Below are positions 1-12,135 of a stretch of DNA of 64,000 nucleotides, piece by piece. Below the pieces are notes generated by a model. The model saw only the letters and a program-made list of their open reading frames with translations, was not told where the DNA came from and searched no databases. The stretch's first letter is position 1; each line of letters opens with the position of its first letter. Origin of the DNA: Sabellastarte sp. h YS-2021 (taxonomy: Eukaryota > Annelida > Polychaeta > Sabellida > Sabellidae); assembly GCA_964017235.1 (NCBI GenBank), contig OZ024928.1, positions 4,650,001 to 4,714,000 on the forward strand, written 5' to 3'. Position numbers and translations under genes: made by a program.

Positions 1-2150
1 AGGTCCCATGTAGGTATGGACCTATTTGGTTTAGGTCTGTCCCTGGTGAAGCTGGCAATAAGTCTATTCAGTTCTAGACTTTTTGAGATGAGTTCACCCT
101 GTGAACCCAAAGCATCAGCAATTGCTGTTCTGTAACCAGTAATTGTGGCTGGTTTGAGATTTTTGACTCTGAACAGGTAGTTTAAAAATTCTGCTACCTG
201 GGGAACAGTTGCTGAGGTGATGTCCACCTTATTCTGTGAGCATCATTGCCCATAAATGGCCCACCTTGATTGATAAGACTTTTCTTGAGGATTCCCTCTG
301 AGGTGCCTTAATTCTTTCTGCCACCTCCGATGAGATTCTTCCAGAACTGGATTCCTGGAATCCAGAAGCCACACGTGTAGATTCAGGTACTCCACGTTGT
401 TGTGGAACCTGTTGGAATGTGGCTGTTTCAGTAGTGTCTTCCAATGAGGGGGCTGTATGGGTACCCTGGTCGAGAGATCCACCAGATCCCAAAACCATGG
501 CATCCCTGGCCACCCTGGGGCAAGTACTATCATCCTGCATGGGTATGTTATTATTTTTTGAATTACTTGTGGCAGGATGGCTACTGGACAGAAGGCATAG
601 CCGTCTAGGCCTTCCCAACAGATATTCAATGCATCTATTTTCCAAGCCTTTTTGTCTGGGACAGGAGATACATAAATTGGAAGTTTTTGATTTAGCTGAG
701 TTGCAAATAGGTCTACCATTGGTGTGCACCAAACTTTGCAAATTTGGTTGAATATCTGTTGGGGAAGGGACCACTCTGTTTGTATAACCTTGTCCCTTCG
801 TGATAGGGAGTCTGCTATCACATTTAGGGATCCAGGTACATGTCTTGCCCTTATCTGGATTCTTCTGGAATTTGTGAATGCCAGAATTCTCCAGATAAGA
901 GCACACATTTCCATGGAATGTGTGCCTCCTTCTTTGTTCAGATAAGCCACTACTGTGCTGTTGTCTGAACAGATGAGCACTGTTTGACCTTGTAAGTGCT
1001 CCTGAAGACCCTTTAGGGCCAGAAGGACAGCTTTCAGCTCCAATACATTGATGTGAAGCTGAGCTTCCTTGTTTGACCAGAGGCCACTGAGCACTATTTC
1101 GTTTAAGTGAGCTCCCCAGCCCTTTTGGGAGGCATCTGTGAATACCAGTGTGTTGTTAACATGAGGATGGATAGGAGCACCTGCCGTAAGATTTGTAGAT
1201 CCTCCCACCATTTGAGATGTTTCAGAAAATTCACTGTTACTGGAATCCGTTTGTCCAGTGACTGGGGAAATTTCCAATGGGACTTCAGGTACCACTGGAA
1301 TGGTCTCATGTGTAACCTTCCTAGTGGTACTGTTTTTCCTAAGGAAGCTAATGTCCCTATGAATGACTTTCTTGAAGTCAAGACTAAAGATTTTCTGATG
1401 GAAACAGTCTGAACTTTTAACCGATCAAGCTTCTTTTGGGTTGGAAAGACAAGACCCCTCTGAAGATCGAAGTGATAGCTCAGAAAATCCAGTTTTTGTG
1501 AGGGTACCAATTCCAACTTTTGAAAATTGATAAGCCAGCCTAGTTCTTGCACCAATTTCCCTAAATTCTCTGAATCTTTGAGACAATGTTCCTTTGTTGG
1601 TGACCGAAGAAGCCAGTCGTCTAGATATTGATAGATTCTGAGGTTCCTGGCTTGAGGTATGAGTTTTACCTCTTTCACAATGAGTAAACTCTAGGGGAGC
1701 TGTTGCGACACCAAAAGGGAGTGCCCAAAATTGGAAAACCCCTTTTTTGGTCTGAAATCTCAGATATTTTGAGATTGTGGATGAATTGGGGCATGAAAAT
1801 AAGGGTCTGTGAGGTCTATCGAGGTGACCCACTCCCCCTTTCGAATCGACTTCCTGATAGATTCGGCTGTTTTCATTTTGAAAGTTGGTACATGTAAAAG
1901 GTTGTTTAACATACTTAAATGTATCACTGGTCGCCACCGTTTCATGGGTTTGGGTACCAGAAATAGTCTGCTGTAAAATCCCAGAGTTGTGGGTTTCCTG
2001 CCATGAGTTATCACCTTTTTGTAAGCATGGCCTGAACTGCTTCGCGGAGTGTGCCATGTTTGTTTTTGTTGTGAAATTCACTCAAAATGAGCGGAATTTT
2101 CGACAACTTTGGAAGAATTATGACATCCAGACGATAGCCATGTTGTAGTA
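1..2150 (-). mobile_element. DIRS-like tyrosine-recombinase retrotransposon fossil (RT, RNase H, start of YR), cut by window edge
   Basis: Fossil of a DIRS-order element, reading right to left. Parts seen, approximately: reverse transcriptase at 2.0-1.3 kb (FYSRLFLVPK, YLDDWLL with the YxDD box), RNase H at 1.2-0.8 kb (FTDASQKGWGAHL, INVLELKAVLLAL, SDNSTVVAYLN, ADSLSRR), the conserved tail DLFATQLNQKLP / YVSPVPD at 0.7-0.4 kb, and at 240-1 the N-terminal core-binding part of a tyrosine recombinase (VAEFLNYLF, ATITGYRTAIADAL). The element continues past base 1. It is broken, with a few interruptions. The RNase H tail and recombinase point to DIRS rather than Gypsy or LINE. It is moderately old: motifs are clear but frames are degraded. 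Confidence 0.85.
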
Positions 2151-3600
2151 AACCTACTAATTTGGGCTGAGGTCGGTATTTTGACTATACCTGGCAAAAA
2201 TCCCGTAATCTTGTCCATTCATTTCCTCTTTCTTCGCTGCCATTTTGTGATGCGCGCGCAGCAGGTGTTTGGCTGCGTTCGTTTGTCACGAAAAGACTTG
2301 TTACCTTCCCGAGACGTTTAAAGTGAGATAACCTCCCGAAATCAAAATTCCTGGCAGTATCTCTGTATGCCCTGGTGTCAGATTTGATTATGTAGTCTTT
2401 TAACATGTTGTCCTCCACTTGAGACAACATGTGTGGATGAAAAACCTACTGCTAATCAAAGTGGCATATATGCAGATAGGCAGATCCTTAGGTCTCAGGT
2501 TCGAACTACAAACTTTCAACAAACTGTCCCTGGCTAGGAACATGTTGCAAGCAAGGGCCATATTTTACTATAAGTCAGTGTACAAAGCAATCTCCAAAGA
2601 TGAAGTAACAGATGTCTGGAGTTGTGAGTACTTCTCAATGAGATCTGCTGACTACCGCACAGTTTTCAGATCTCCTGAACTCCTGATTTCATTGGCTAGT
2701 TCCTGAATCCTGATATTCAACTCCTCAATGGCCATCTTAAACCACCTAACATGGCCTACAAACTGCACATTCTCTGTACAGACTGACTCCTGTATAATGT
2801 GGGGAGATCATAGGAGATGAAAATCTGGCAACTATGAGCCTTCAAAGGAGCATCTTGAGGAGAAGTTGTGTAAGATCATATCTGGCCTCTCAAAGGCAAG
2901 AAACTGACCATGGGAACAAGTATTGTGAGCTAGATTTGTCCTGCAATGTAGTTTGTAAAGCCTTCTAAATCTGTGAACCCATGTCCTGACCAGGAGATAA
3001 GGGTAAATTCTGCTTCCTGGCAACATGTTCAGAATGATTTTATGAAAAAAGAGGAGCCACAAGGCACTCAACTTGTGGAACTTGTAGATGCAGCAGCCCT
3101 GTAATGGCATTTAACATCTCCACATGGGAGGGGAGCAATTTTTGTTGATGCGAGTCTGCCTCACCCTGAGGAGACCTAGATCTACAGTGTTTCCTGGAAG
3201 GTAAGTTTGAATCATCAAAAAAGTTCACCTTATGATGACTCAGGTCTTGTCTGAATGACAGGGGCACACATACCCTGTTCCTGTGAAAAAAATGAATCTC
3301 TGAAAAAAGAGGGAGACCTAGTGTTTCCTGGAAGGTAAGTTTGAATTATCAAAAACTCACCTTCTGATGAATCAGGTCTTGTCTGAGAGACAGGGGTACA
3401 CATACCCTGCTAAGAAAAGAGGGAGGTTTATACTTGGCTCAAACTCCTCCAACTGGGAAGTCAGAGACGCCAACTGACTCCTCATGGTGTTAATAAATTC
3501 CTGAAGAGAGGATTTCTCTTGTGAAAAAATTCAGGGAGCCCGCACCCATAGAGCAATGTTATTTCTAACCAGAAATACATTAATTCTTTCCTTTTTCCTC
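2151..3600 (-). mobile_element. Probable upstream (gag-side) part of the DIRS-like fossil
   Basis: This stretch continues directly from the reverse transcriptase in the upstream direction of the element and holds short minus-strand open stretches with no domain I recognise. Two direct repeats of roughly 100-130 bp lie at about 3172-3285 and 3321-3411, both carrying TTTCCTGGAAGGTAAGTTTG. The boundary near 3.6 kb is a guess. No host gene is visible. Confidence 0.4.
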
Positions 3601-4720
3601 ATTCCTGCCTTTAATGCAAGCTTGGTGAATATCCCAAGGTAGCATAACAGAAGAATAAACTGCGCCTATTGTAAATATACTTTGAAGCGCCAAAACGAAC
3701 GCATGTGCACTTGCGGCGGTCAAAATAAGAATGACAACTTACAGAGGATCTATAACCTCCAGCAGGTGCCCGCTGGGGTTTACGTGTGTACTTTCAGTAG
3801 AAAAAAAATGGCGAGACACATTGTCTGTGTCCTTGACCGAACGGTAGGTCACGTAAGCATTTGTTGGGATTATGTAAGTACGTTTTTATGCAATAAAAAT
3901 AATGTTTTTTTTTCTGATGCTGCAGCATTTAATTCAGTACAATAGCAAGTTTTGAGAAACAAACAAGTTCAACTTTAAATTACTTTACAGGGCAATTGCT
4001 CAAGACTTTTTTGAATAGATTTGTATTTTGGGGAAAATTGATAATTTCAATTGTGGAAATCAATTTTTTTCATATTTTCAAAAAATATATGCCACTACAA
4101 CAGTAATAAGATACCTTTTACTACTAAGTGGATCAGTATATTGCTGTACCAGGGCTGATTATTTCAGGTGACACAGGTGAATAAGTAAATAATGCACTAG
4201 CTCACTGACCTCAACAAATCACCCCACCCCCAAATATACATCCCAGTGCACTGTAATGGTTCCAAGGTACTGTTCTTTGAATCAGAACTGTAATAAAGTT
4301 TTTAAATGGAAGTTATTTTGACTGCTACTTTGTGGAGATGCCTTCACAGAAATAAACTTTTGTAAAGGTACAGTGTTTTGTTGAAATGCTTGTTGAAAGT
4401 GTCATAAAAATAAAAGTCATGTACGTTGAAAGTTGTGTTTTCTTGTTCATCAGATTTATGGAAAATTATTTCAAGATACCCATGATCCTTTTAGTAGTTA
4501 GTGGATGTGTGCAGTTTGACAAAGCTTGGAATTATATTAACTTGCAAAAAAAAATCTCTATACAGGGTGGGGATGTTAACTGTAACTGCAGAGTTTTCAT
4601 GTCTTGGTGATGAATGGCAAAATGAATCTGATTTTCTGTTCCTTGTTATTTAAGTCCAAATGTTTCATTATCTACAGGTCTTTGTTCATTTTTCTTGCTA
4701 ATAGATATAAAATCGAACCT
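3601..4720. other. Non-coding, no recognisable feature
   Basis: AT-rich sequence with only short, low-complexity ORFs. I see no domain, RNA gene or clear repeat here. Confidence 0.5.
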
Positions 4721-4721
4721 C

Positions 4722-4812
4722 CAGAGGTGATCTAATCACAGGCCATCACCTCAGTTGGGTCGACTCCCACAAGTGACAGAGGTCCTGTCCCAGTATGACC
4801 TGTTGAACGGAA
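4722..4812 (+). mobile_element. SINE-like tail fragment
   Basis: The stretch with CCCACAAGTGACAGAGGTCC, then CAGTATGACCTGTTGAACGGAA, is similar to bases 62830-62905, where the same motif runs into GTAAAACCCCCC, a typical mollusc SINE tail. The tRNA-like head is missing. Confidence 0.4.
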
Positions 4813-4874
4813 CATGATACCCATGACACTATATTGTAGATTAGGTTTTATGACCAAATCTCCATTCTAAATTT

Positions 4875-5262
4875 TTACCCCATTGTTTTTATTTTGTATT
4901 GTTTTTACCCATGGTGTCCGGATGGGTGGGCGGGCGGCAGGAAAGAGTTTGTTCGGGCTGCATCTCAAAAGCCATAAGGTGTAGGAAGTTGATATTTGGT
5001 AGGGACATTCGTTCGGGGGTGAAGGTGTGCAACATCACGGTGTGACCCTGATTTTGACCTTTGTCCCTGTCATAGTGACCTTGACCTATAAAATCTTCTC
5101 TGGGCTATATCTCGGAAACCATAAGGTGTAGGATGTTGATACTTGGTAGGGACATTGGTTGAGGGTTGTAGGTGTGCAACATCATGGTGTGACCTGGATT
5201 TGACCTTTGACTTTGCCATAGTGACCTTGACCTATGAAATTTTGTCTGGGCTATATCTCTCA
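4875..5262 (+). repeat. 'gaccttgacc' repeat element, two ~146-bp units (plus orientation)
   Basis: After TTTACCCATGGTGTCCGGAT come two tandem units, each with CATAAGGTGTAGGA, TGATAYTTGGTAGGGACATT, GTGCAACATCAYGGTGTGACC and GACCTTGACCTAT. The same element lies inverted at 25010-25530. The terminal hairpin seen in that copy has decayed here, leaving TACCCCATTG. Confidence 0.75.
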
Positions 5263-5560
5263 TATCTATGTTATAGCGGACCCAAAAGTATATGAATAAC
5301 ATAAACAAAAAAATCTAAATATAGTAGTTTTCAAATTACATGTGATTAATTCATCAGTGAGAACATCAAAGCAGCTATTGCTAAGCTATGCAATGAGCTA
5401 CAGGTCTGCAATTTTACTGTTCTAGCCGACTCAAAAATAGGTGAATAACATATTTAAAGAAAATACTCGAAATGCAATAGTTTTCAAGTAATAAGTGATT
5501 TGCTCAACAGGGAGAACCGCAAAATAGTTATTGCTAAGCTGTGCAATGAGCTTCACTTTG
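5263..5560 (-). repeat. Diverged copies of the ~160-bp satellite-like unit
   Basis: Two units of about 158 bp carry GCTATTGCTAAGCTATGCAATG, CTACAGGTCTG and GGTGAATAACATATTT. They are recognisable relatives of the 321-bp array units at 7440-9480 but are more decayed, so they are probably an older insertion. Confidence 0.55.
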
Positions 5561-5989
5561 GGTGGGGAGACCTCACTTGTAATGGCTCTGGGGAACAGAC
5601 AAATCTGCATACCTTGAACAATTTATCATCCTCGACGGAGAAGGTATCTTTTAAAAATAACAGCATGTCTCTTGGCATTGTACTTGTGAAGAAGTAAAGT
5701 TTGAGTGTATGTGGATGCCGCAGAGTGATTCTACAAATCCAGACGATGTTTGAAGAGGACCAAAGCCTTGTGTTAAAATAAGACCTAGATACTATTAATA
5801 GTTGATGAGCAGATATTGTTGAAAAATCACTTAAAAAATTTTTTTTAGACTCTTCGCTTGGATCAGGATTATTTTGGACTAAAACACAGGTAACAAGCAT
5901 TCTGACGCATGCATTTATCTCCCGCCATATAAATTAGATGTACTAAAGATAACATATTTTAACAAGGTGCTCTAAATGTAATACTTTTC

Positions 5990-7440
5990 AAGTTATAATT
6001 GATTTAGTGCATGATTTCATGAATTTTAATGCATTAAAAAATTATTTTAAAAATTCATTAAAAAAATTTAGCATGTGAAAGCTCTGCAAAATGTAGGTGA
6101 ATGAGTTATTTGAGAAATATTGGCTATCTGCAATACTTTTAGTGATAATAGGCAGTTACTCATTTTGAGTAGGTGAGTAATTAGCTACGGATCTGAAAAT
6201 TCACTAATTGAAAGCTCTCCAAAATGTATGTGAATGAGTTATTTCAGAAATACTGGCTATCTGCAATACTTGTAGAGATAATTCGCATTTACTCATTTTG
6301 AGTAGGTGAATAATTAACTACGGGTGTGAAACTTCACCAAGTGAAAGCTCTCCCAAAAGTAGGTGAATGAGTTATTTGAGAAAAATTGGCTATCTGCAAT
6401 ACTTTTACAGATAATTCACATTTACTCATTTTGATTAGGTGAGTAATTAGCTACGGGTCTGGAACTTCACCATGTGAAAGTTCTCCCAAAAGTAGATGAA
6501 CGAGTAATTTGATAAAAATTGGATACCCACAATACTTTTAGAGATAATTAGCATTTACTCATTTTGAGGAGGTGAATAATTAGCTATGGCTCTGAAAATT
6601 CACCAAGTGAAAGCTCTCTCAAAAGTAGGTGAATGAGTTATTTGATAAAAATTGGCTATCTGCAATACTTTTAGAGATAATTCACATTTACTCATTTTCA
6701 GTAGGTGAGTAATTAGCTACGGGTCTGGAACTTCGCCATGTGAAAGCCCTCCCAAAAGTAGATGAATGAGTTATTTGATAAAAATTGGATATCTGCAATA
6801 CTTTTAGAGATAATTCACATTTACTCATTTTGAGTAGGTGAATAATTAGCTACGGGTCTGAAACCTCACCAAGTAAAAGCTCTCCCAAAAGTAGGTGAAT
6901 GAGTTATTTGAGAAAAATTGGATATCTGCAATACTTTTACAGATAATTCACATTTACTCATTTTGAGTAGGTGAGTAATTCGCTACGGGTCTGGAACTTC
7001 ACCATGTGAAAGCTCTCCCAAAAGTAGATGAACGAGTAATTTGATAAAAATTGGATATCCACAATACTTTTAGAGATAATTAGCATTTACTCATTTTGAG
7101 TAGGTGAATAATTAGCTACGGGTCTGAAACTTCACCAAGTGAAAGCTCTTCCAAAAGTAGGTGAATGAGTTATTTAAGAAAAATTGGATATCCCCAATAC
7201 TTTTAGGGATAATTTACATTTACTCATTTTGAGTAGGTGAGTAATTAGGTACGGGTCTGGAACTTCACCATGTGAAAGCTCTCCCAAAAGTAGACGAATG
7301 AGTTATTTGATAAAAATTGGATATCCGCAATACTTTTAGAGATAATTATCATTTACTCATTTTGAGTAGGTGAATAATTAGCTATGGGTCTGAAACTTCA
7401 CCATGTGAAAGCTCTCCCAAAAGTAGATGAAGCAGTTATT
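5990..7440. repeat. 133-bp tandem array, ~11 units, with dimeric higher-order structure
   Basis: The motif GTAGRTGAATGAGTTATTTG recurs at 6098, 6231, 6364, 6497, 6630, 6763, 6896, 7029, 7162, 7295 and 7428, exactly 133 bp apart every time. From 6364 on, units alternate between type A (ACCAAGTGAAAG ... AGTAGGTGAA) and type B (ACCATGTGAAAG ... AGTAGATGAA), so the repeating block is a 266-bp dimer. Confidence 0.92.
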
Positions 7441-9485
7441 TGAGAAAAATTATGTCATTATTTTGCCACAAATAAGAAAATAGCTATTACTCACTTATGG
7501 CATGCAATAGAACCCCAAAATATTTATGCATTTACCCTGTAGTCACAATTTCAAAGTAGGTATTACTCGGTTATCCAATGTGCAACAGGTCTGAAACTTT
7601 ACTATGTGATAGGTTATCAAAAACTAGATGAATAACATATTTGAAAATATTTCCCTAACTTTAATACTTTTGAAGATATTTGACATTTACTTATGTTGTT
7701 ATTTTGCTACAAATAAGAAAAATAGCTATTACTCACTTATGGCATGCAATAGAACCCCAAACTACATGCCAGCTTATAGCTAAGGACAAAGTAGCTGAAC
7801 AACATATTTGAAGAAAAAGCTGTAACTGCAATAGTTTTGGAGTTACAATGGATTTACTCAACAGTCACAATTTCAAAGTAGCTATTACTTAGCTATGCAA
7901 TGTGCAACAGGTCTGAAACTTTACTATGTGATAGCTTACAAAAAAGTAGATGAATGACATATTTGAAAAGAATTCCGTAACTTTAATACTTCTGAAGATA
8001 TTTGACATTTACTTATGTCATTATTTTGCTACTAATAAGAAAATAGCTATTACTCACTTATGGCATGCAATAGAACACCAAACTACATGCCAGCTTATAG
8101 CTAAGGACAAAGTAGCTGAACAACATATTTTACGAAAATATTGTAACTGCAATAGTTTTGGAGTTACAATGGATTTACTCAACTGTAGAATTTCAAAGTA
8201 GCTATTACTCAGCTATCCAATGTGCAACAGATCCGAAACTTTACTATGTGATAGCTTATGAAAAAGTAGATGGATAACATATTTGAAAAGAATTCCCTAA
8301 CTTTAATACTTTTGAAGATATTTGACATCTACTTATGTCATGATTTTGCTACAAATAACAAAATAGCTATTACTCACTTATAGCATGCAATAGAACCCCA
8401 AACTATGTACCATCTTATAGCTAAGGGCAAAGTAGCTGAACAACATATTTTAGGAAAATACTCTTAACTGCAATAGTTTTGGAGTTACAATGGCTTTACT
8501 CAACAGTCAGAATTTCAAAGTAGCTATAACTTGGCTATCCAAGGTGCAACAGGTCTGAAACTTTACTATGTTATAGCTAACCAAAAAGTAGATGGACAAC
8601 ATATTTGAAAAGATTTCCCTAGCTTCAATACTTTTGAAGATATTTGACATTTACTTCTTCTGTTATTTAGCTACAAATGAGAAAATAGCTATTACTCACT
8701 TATGGCAAGCAATAGAACCCCAAACTATGTACCACCTTATAGCTAAGAACAAAGTAGCTGAACAACATATTTTAGGAAAACACTCTAACTGCAATACTTT
8801 TTTAGTTACAATAGCTTTACTCAACAGTCAGAATTTCAAAGTAGCTATTACTCAGCTATCCAAGGTGCAACAGGTCTGAAACTTTACTATGTCATAGCTT
8901 ACCAAAAAGTAGATGGACAACATATTTGAAAAGATTTCCCTAACTTTAATACTTTTGAAGATATTTGACATTTACTTCTTCTGTTATTTAGCTACAAATG
9001 AGAAAATAGCTATTACTCACTTATGGCAAGCAATAGAACCCCAAACTATGTACCATCTTATAGCTAAGGACAAAGTAGCTGAACAACATATTTTAGGAAA
9101 ATACTCTAACTGCAATAGTTTTGGAGTTACAATCGCTTTACTCACCAGTCAGAATTTCAAAGTAGCTATTACTCAGCTATCCAAGGTGCAACAGGTGTGA
9201 AACTTTAGTATGTGATAGCTTACCAAAAAGAAGATGGACAACATATTTGAAAAGATTTCCCTAACTTCAATACTTTTGAAGATATTTGACATTTACTTCT
9301 GTTATTTAGCTACAAATGAGAAAATAGCTATTACTCACTTATGGCATGCAATGGGACCCCAAACTATGTACCATCTTATAGCTAAGGACAAAGTAGCTGA
9401 ACAACATATTTGAAGAAAAAGTTGTTACTGCAATAGTTTTTGAGTTATGAGCCCTTTACTCAAAGTAGCTAAGATTGCTATTACT
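7441..9485. repeat. ~321-bp tandem array, ~6 units, each a dimer of ~160-bp monomers
   Basis: Units start with GTAGATGRAYAACATATTTG at about 7627, 7949, 8269, 8591, 8912 and 9233, spaced 320-322 bp. Each unit contains two related halves, both with CAACATATTT and a GCAATAGTTTTGGAG or TTTAATACTTTTGAAG motif. The halves also resemble the 133-bp unit. The period is a multiple of three (3x107), so spurious ORFs of 83-95 aa recur in the same frame. Confidence 0.9.
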
Positions 9486-9682
9486 CACTTATCTTTAGGC
9501 CTGAGTCAATAAAACCAAAAAAATTTTCAAGGGCATGAAAATTCATTGGGACAATCAATTTACAAAAAATCTGTAGCTGTAGCAGTTTTGGAGAAATCTG
9601 CGTGACTAACTAACGCACGCACACACGCATGCACACACAGACATTTCATGATCTCCCTCCCGGGCTTTACCCGGCGGGAGAT

Positions 9683-11920
9683 AAAAATATGACCCTGAAC
9701 TGATGCATAGTTTTTGTGTTGTACAAACAATGGGAAGGGTAACTAGACGGCATCTGCCATCTCTCTCTTCCCAAGTAAAAACATAAAATCCTTAAGTTTG
9801 ATGTCTACAGCAAGGCTCGTGTGCCAAGCAATCAATATTTTTCACTTGCTGTTTTTGGATGGAATGTTTACGGTGACTTAATTTTACCGATATAACGAAT
9901 ATGTGGCAACTTTTCAATGGATGTTCTTAATGACCTGCCAAACGATAGAATGACACAACTGTAATACAGTCAATTTGTTTCAATTTCTCAATATAGCAGT
10001 ATAGAGATTTTGGCCTGATCTTTTGTGTACTACCCAATGTTTCACAGTGCAGAATTTTAACCCACTAGTATCCACTACCTTCTGTGATACAAGTTGCACA
10101 ATATGTTTAAAGTGACATTAAACCCGAATTTGATGCAACGATTAGAGCTTTCAATGTCTGTGCAGACTTAAAAAACTTCACAAAAATAAATTGAAGCCAT
10201 TAGACAAATTGATTACCAGAGCAGCAAATGACTGAACATGAACCATGAAAATGTCCACAAATCTGGATTTCTCTTTTGCTGCGACACATACCAGAGTTAT
10301 GACTTCTCTGGCCCAGTATTGTTTGATGGTAACAGCCATACACAGGATTTTACAAAAAAAAGCGGGATGCCTTTTTTTTCTGTTCAGTAGCAAGCAGGCA
10401 TAATTGAATGAAAGCAACAGTTGTTAAGAGGCATGTTATTTTTATCGGATAAAACCATCCATGCATCAGTAAGTGTGGCAGCTTCCAAGAACTAACCAAT
10501 CCTGATACGGAGGCCAATGTAACAAAATTTTGTGACTTCATGTCCTAGACTTTGTAGTCGAGTTGAAGATCAGGTTGACATGGTAACAAAGAAGAAAACA
10601 CTAAGGCTAGGAATGTGACATTTATTCCATACAGCTGTATATTAAGTAAATGTCTTATTACTCATGGATAACCCACAGTATTCCACATGACTAGTTTGAA
10701 ATAACAGGTTTGTACAACAGTCTGTCTCTACTACAAAATCAGTCACCACAATCTAAATGGTGTCACTGGAAACTTCTGCTTCTTTATATTAAACATATAA
10801 TTATTGTTAATAATAACAGGAATTTCTTGAAATAGAATGGATTTTGTCCAATATCTTTACATACAAATTAGCATGATCTATGTGCAACATGTGGCGATAA
10901 TACATTCAGAGACTTTCCTTGACAATGAGCAGTGGTCATGCAGCCATCTTGTAATGGGCCCAAACATCAATATGGCTACTGACTGGCCAGACCTAAACTA
11001 AAATTTTATGACCATATCTGCAATGGATTTGTATTAAACATGAGCCGAAACTGTTCTGGTAATGGCAGCCATCCTAATAACTTCTTTCAGAATTTATAAC
11101 ATTTAAAATTTTATCAGTATGCAAGAGGTACTTAGTAGGCTGAAACCCAAATGTGCTGATACAATCTGTACATGAACTGTAGAACACCCACAAAGTCTAT
11201 GCCCTCTGCTGTGCTGATAGTATGGGGACCACTCTAATAACAGCCTTTATGGGCTGCAGTTAAAGGTGATAGGGGAATAGATAGCCTACCTATTAAAACC
11301 ATAATAGCCCCTGTTTCCTCAACACGGATCTGCCATCCCTGATTGGTGACAACTGATCCTAGTTTTTTTCACTGGATATATGGAATCCTTAAATGAGGAA
11401 AACCTTACTTATTTGTGGCTCTTCAATCATATTGGGGTTTTGTTTGAACCATAAATTAGCTAACAAGTTTGATGATTTAGTTACCAATGTCTGCCATATG
11501 ACAAACCAAAGCTGATATATGCTGAAATGTACATGTACCTACAGTTATCTCTTTTCTTTTCACTATATGGATGGAAAACTTTTGATCTCAATACATATGG
11601 ATACATGAAAAAAGGATGAAACTGATGGGACTGGAACTGGCCTGAGGGCATCAGTGGTCAGTGCTGTCACAAAAACGACCAATGAAAACACGGTAATTTA
11701 AACGGTAATTTGACTCAATAATAAGTTAAAACTAACCGACATTCTCTACCCTCTACACATCTATCTCCACTGAACTGGATAAAGGACAAAACGTTTTCTA
11801 GAAGTCTAAATAATCTCACCATAACTTTATAGCATGGCCTTTTTTTACAAGCAACATTTGCTACAAAATGATTCTACAGAAAAATACTGTACACTTCCCA
11901 AACATTTCCTGGGTTCAAAT
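9683..11920. other. Non-coding, no recognisable feature
   Basis: AT-rich flank downstream of alpha-SNAP. It may include 3' UTR or old repeat debris (AAAGTGACATTAAACCC near 10110 resembles repeat tails). No coding exon was recognised on either strand. Confidence 0.45.
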
Positions 11921-11924
11921 GAAT

Positions 11925-12135
11925 ATCTGGCTCAAGTTAACATCTTGTTCAAAATTAATGTCTAGTTCAATATTAACGCCTGGTTCAAAATTAATGTCTG
12001 ATTCAAATTAAAACCCAGTTCAAAATACCTTGACTGTCATTTTTATCATTAATTCATACATTTCAAACAGATGCCTGGTTCTAATTAATGTCTAGTTCTA
12101 ATTAACATCTGGTGCTAATTAATGCCTAGTCAACT
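11925..12135. repeat. 17-18-bp minisatellite
   Basis: About ten imperfect copies of GTTCAAAATTAATGTCTG or its shortened form GTTCTAATTAATGTCTA. There is a central gap near 12028-12070 and a shift from 18 to 17 bp after it. Confidence 0.75.

Larger units (their letters stand above)
5917..9682 (-). mobile_element. Non-autonomous Helentron/HINE-like element with satellite core (family 1)
   Basis: On the minus strand the element opens at 9682 with a strong hairpin (9651-9682: outer stem ATCTCCC/GGGAGAT, inner stem CCGGG/CCCGG around a TAAAG loop). An inverted copy of its first ten bases, ATCTCCCGCC, sits at 5917-5926. Next to the hairpin is a (CA)n/(CACG)-type microsatellite (9614-9640), then a 321-bp array and a 133-bp array. 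No protein is encoded. This is the known layout of Helitron2/Helentron-derived HINEs, in which a 5' terminal repeat is matched by a subterminal inverted repeat at the 3' end. The exact 3' end, a little left of 5917, is not resolved: only a weak GCAT/ATGC stem is visible at 5898-5913. Confidence 0.65.

Noticed and set aside
7950-9200. Three similar plus-strand ORFs of 83-95 codons starting M(D/N)NIFEK or MNDIFEK
   Set aside because: They arise because the 321-bp repeat period is a multiple of three, so the same frame stays open in each unit. They show no domain and no coding-type conservation.
5990-9485. CRISPR-like regular array
   Set aside because: The units are contiguous 133-bp and 321-bp repeats without unique spacers in an animal-like genome.
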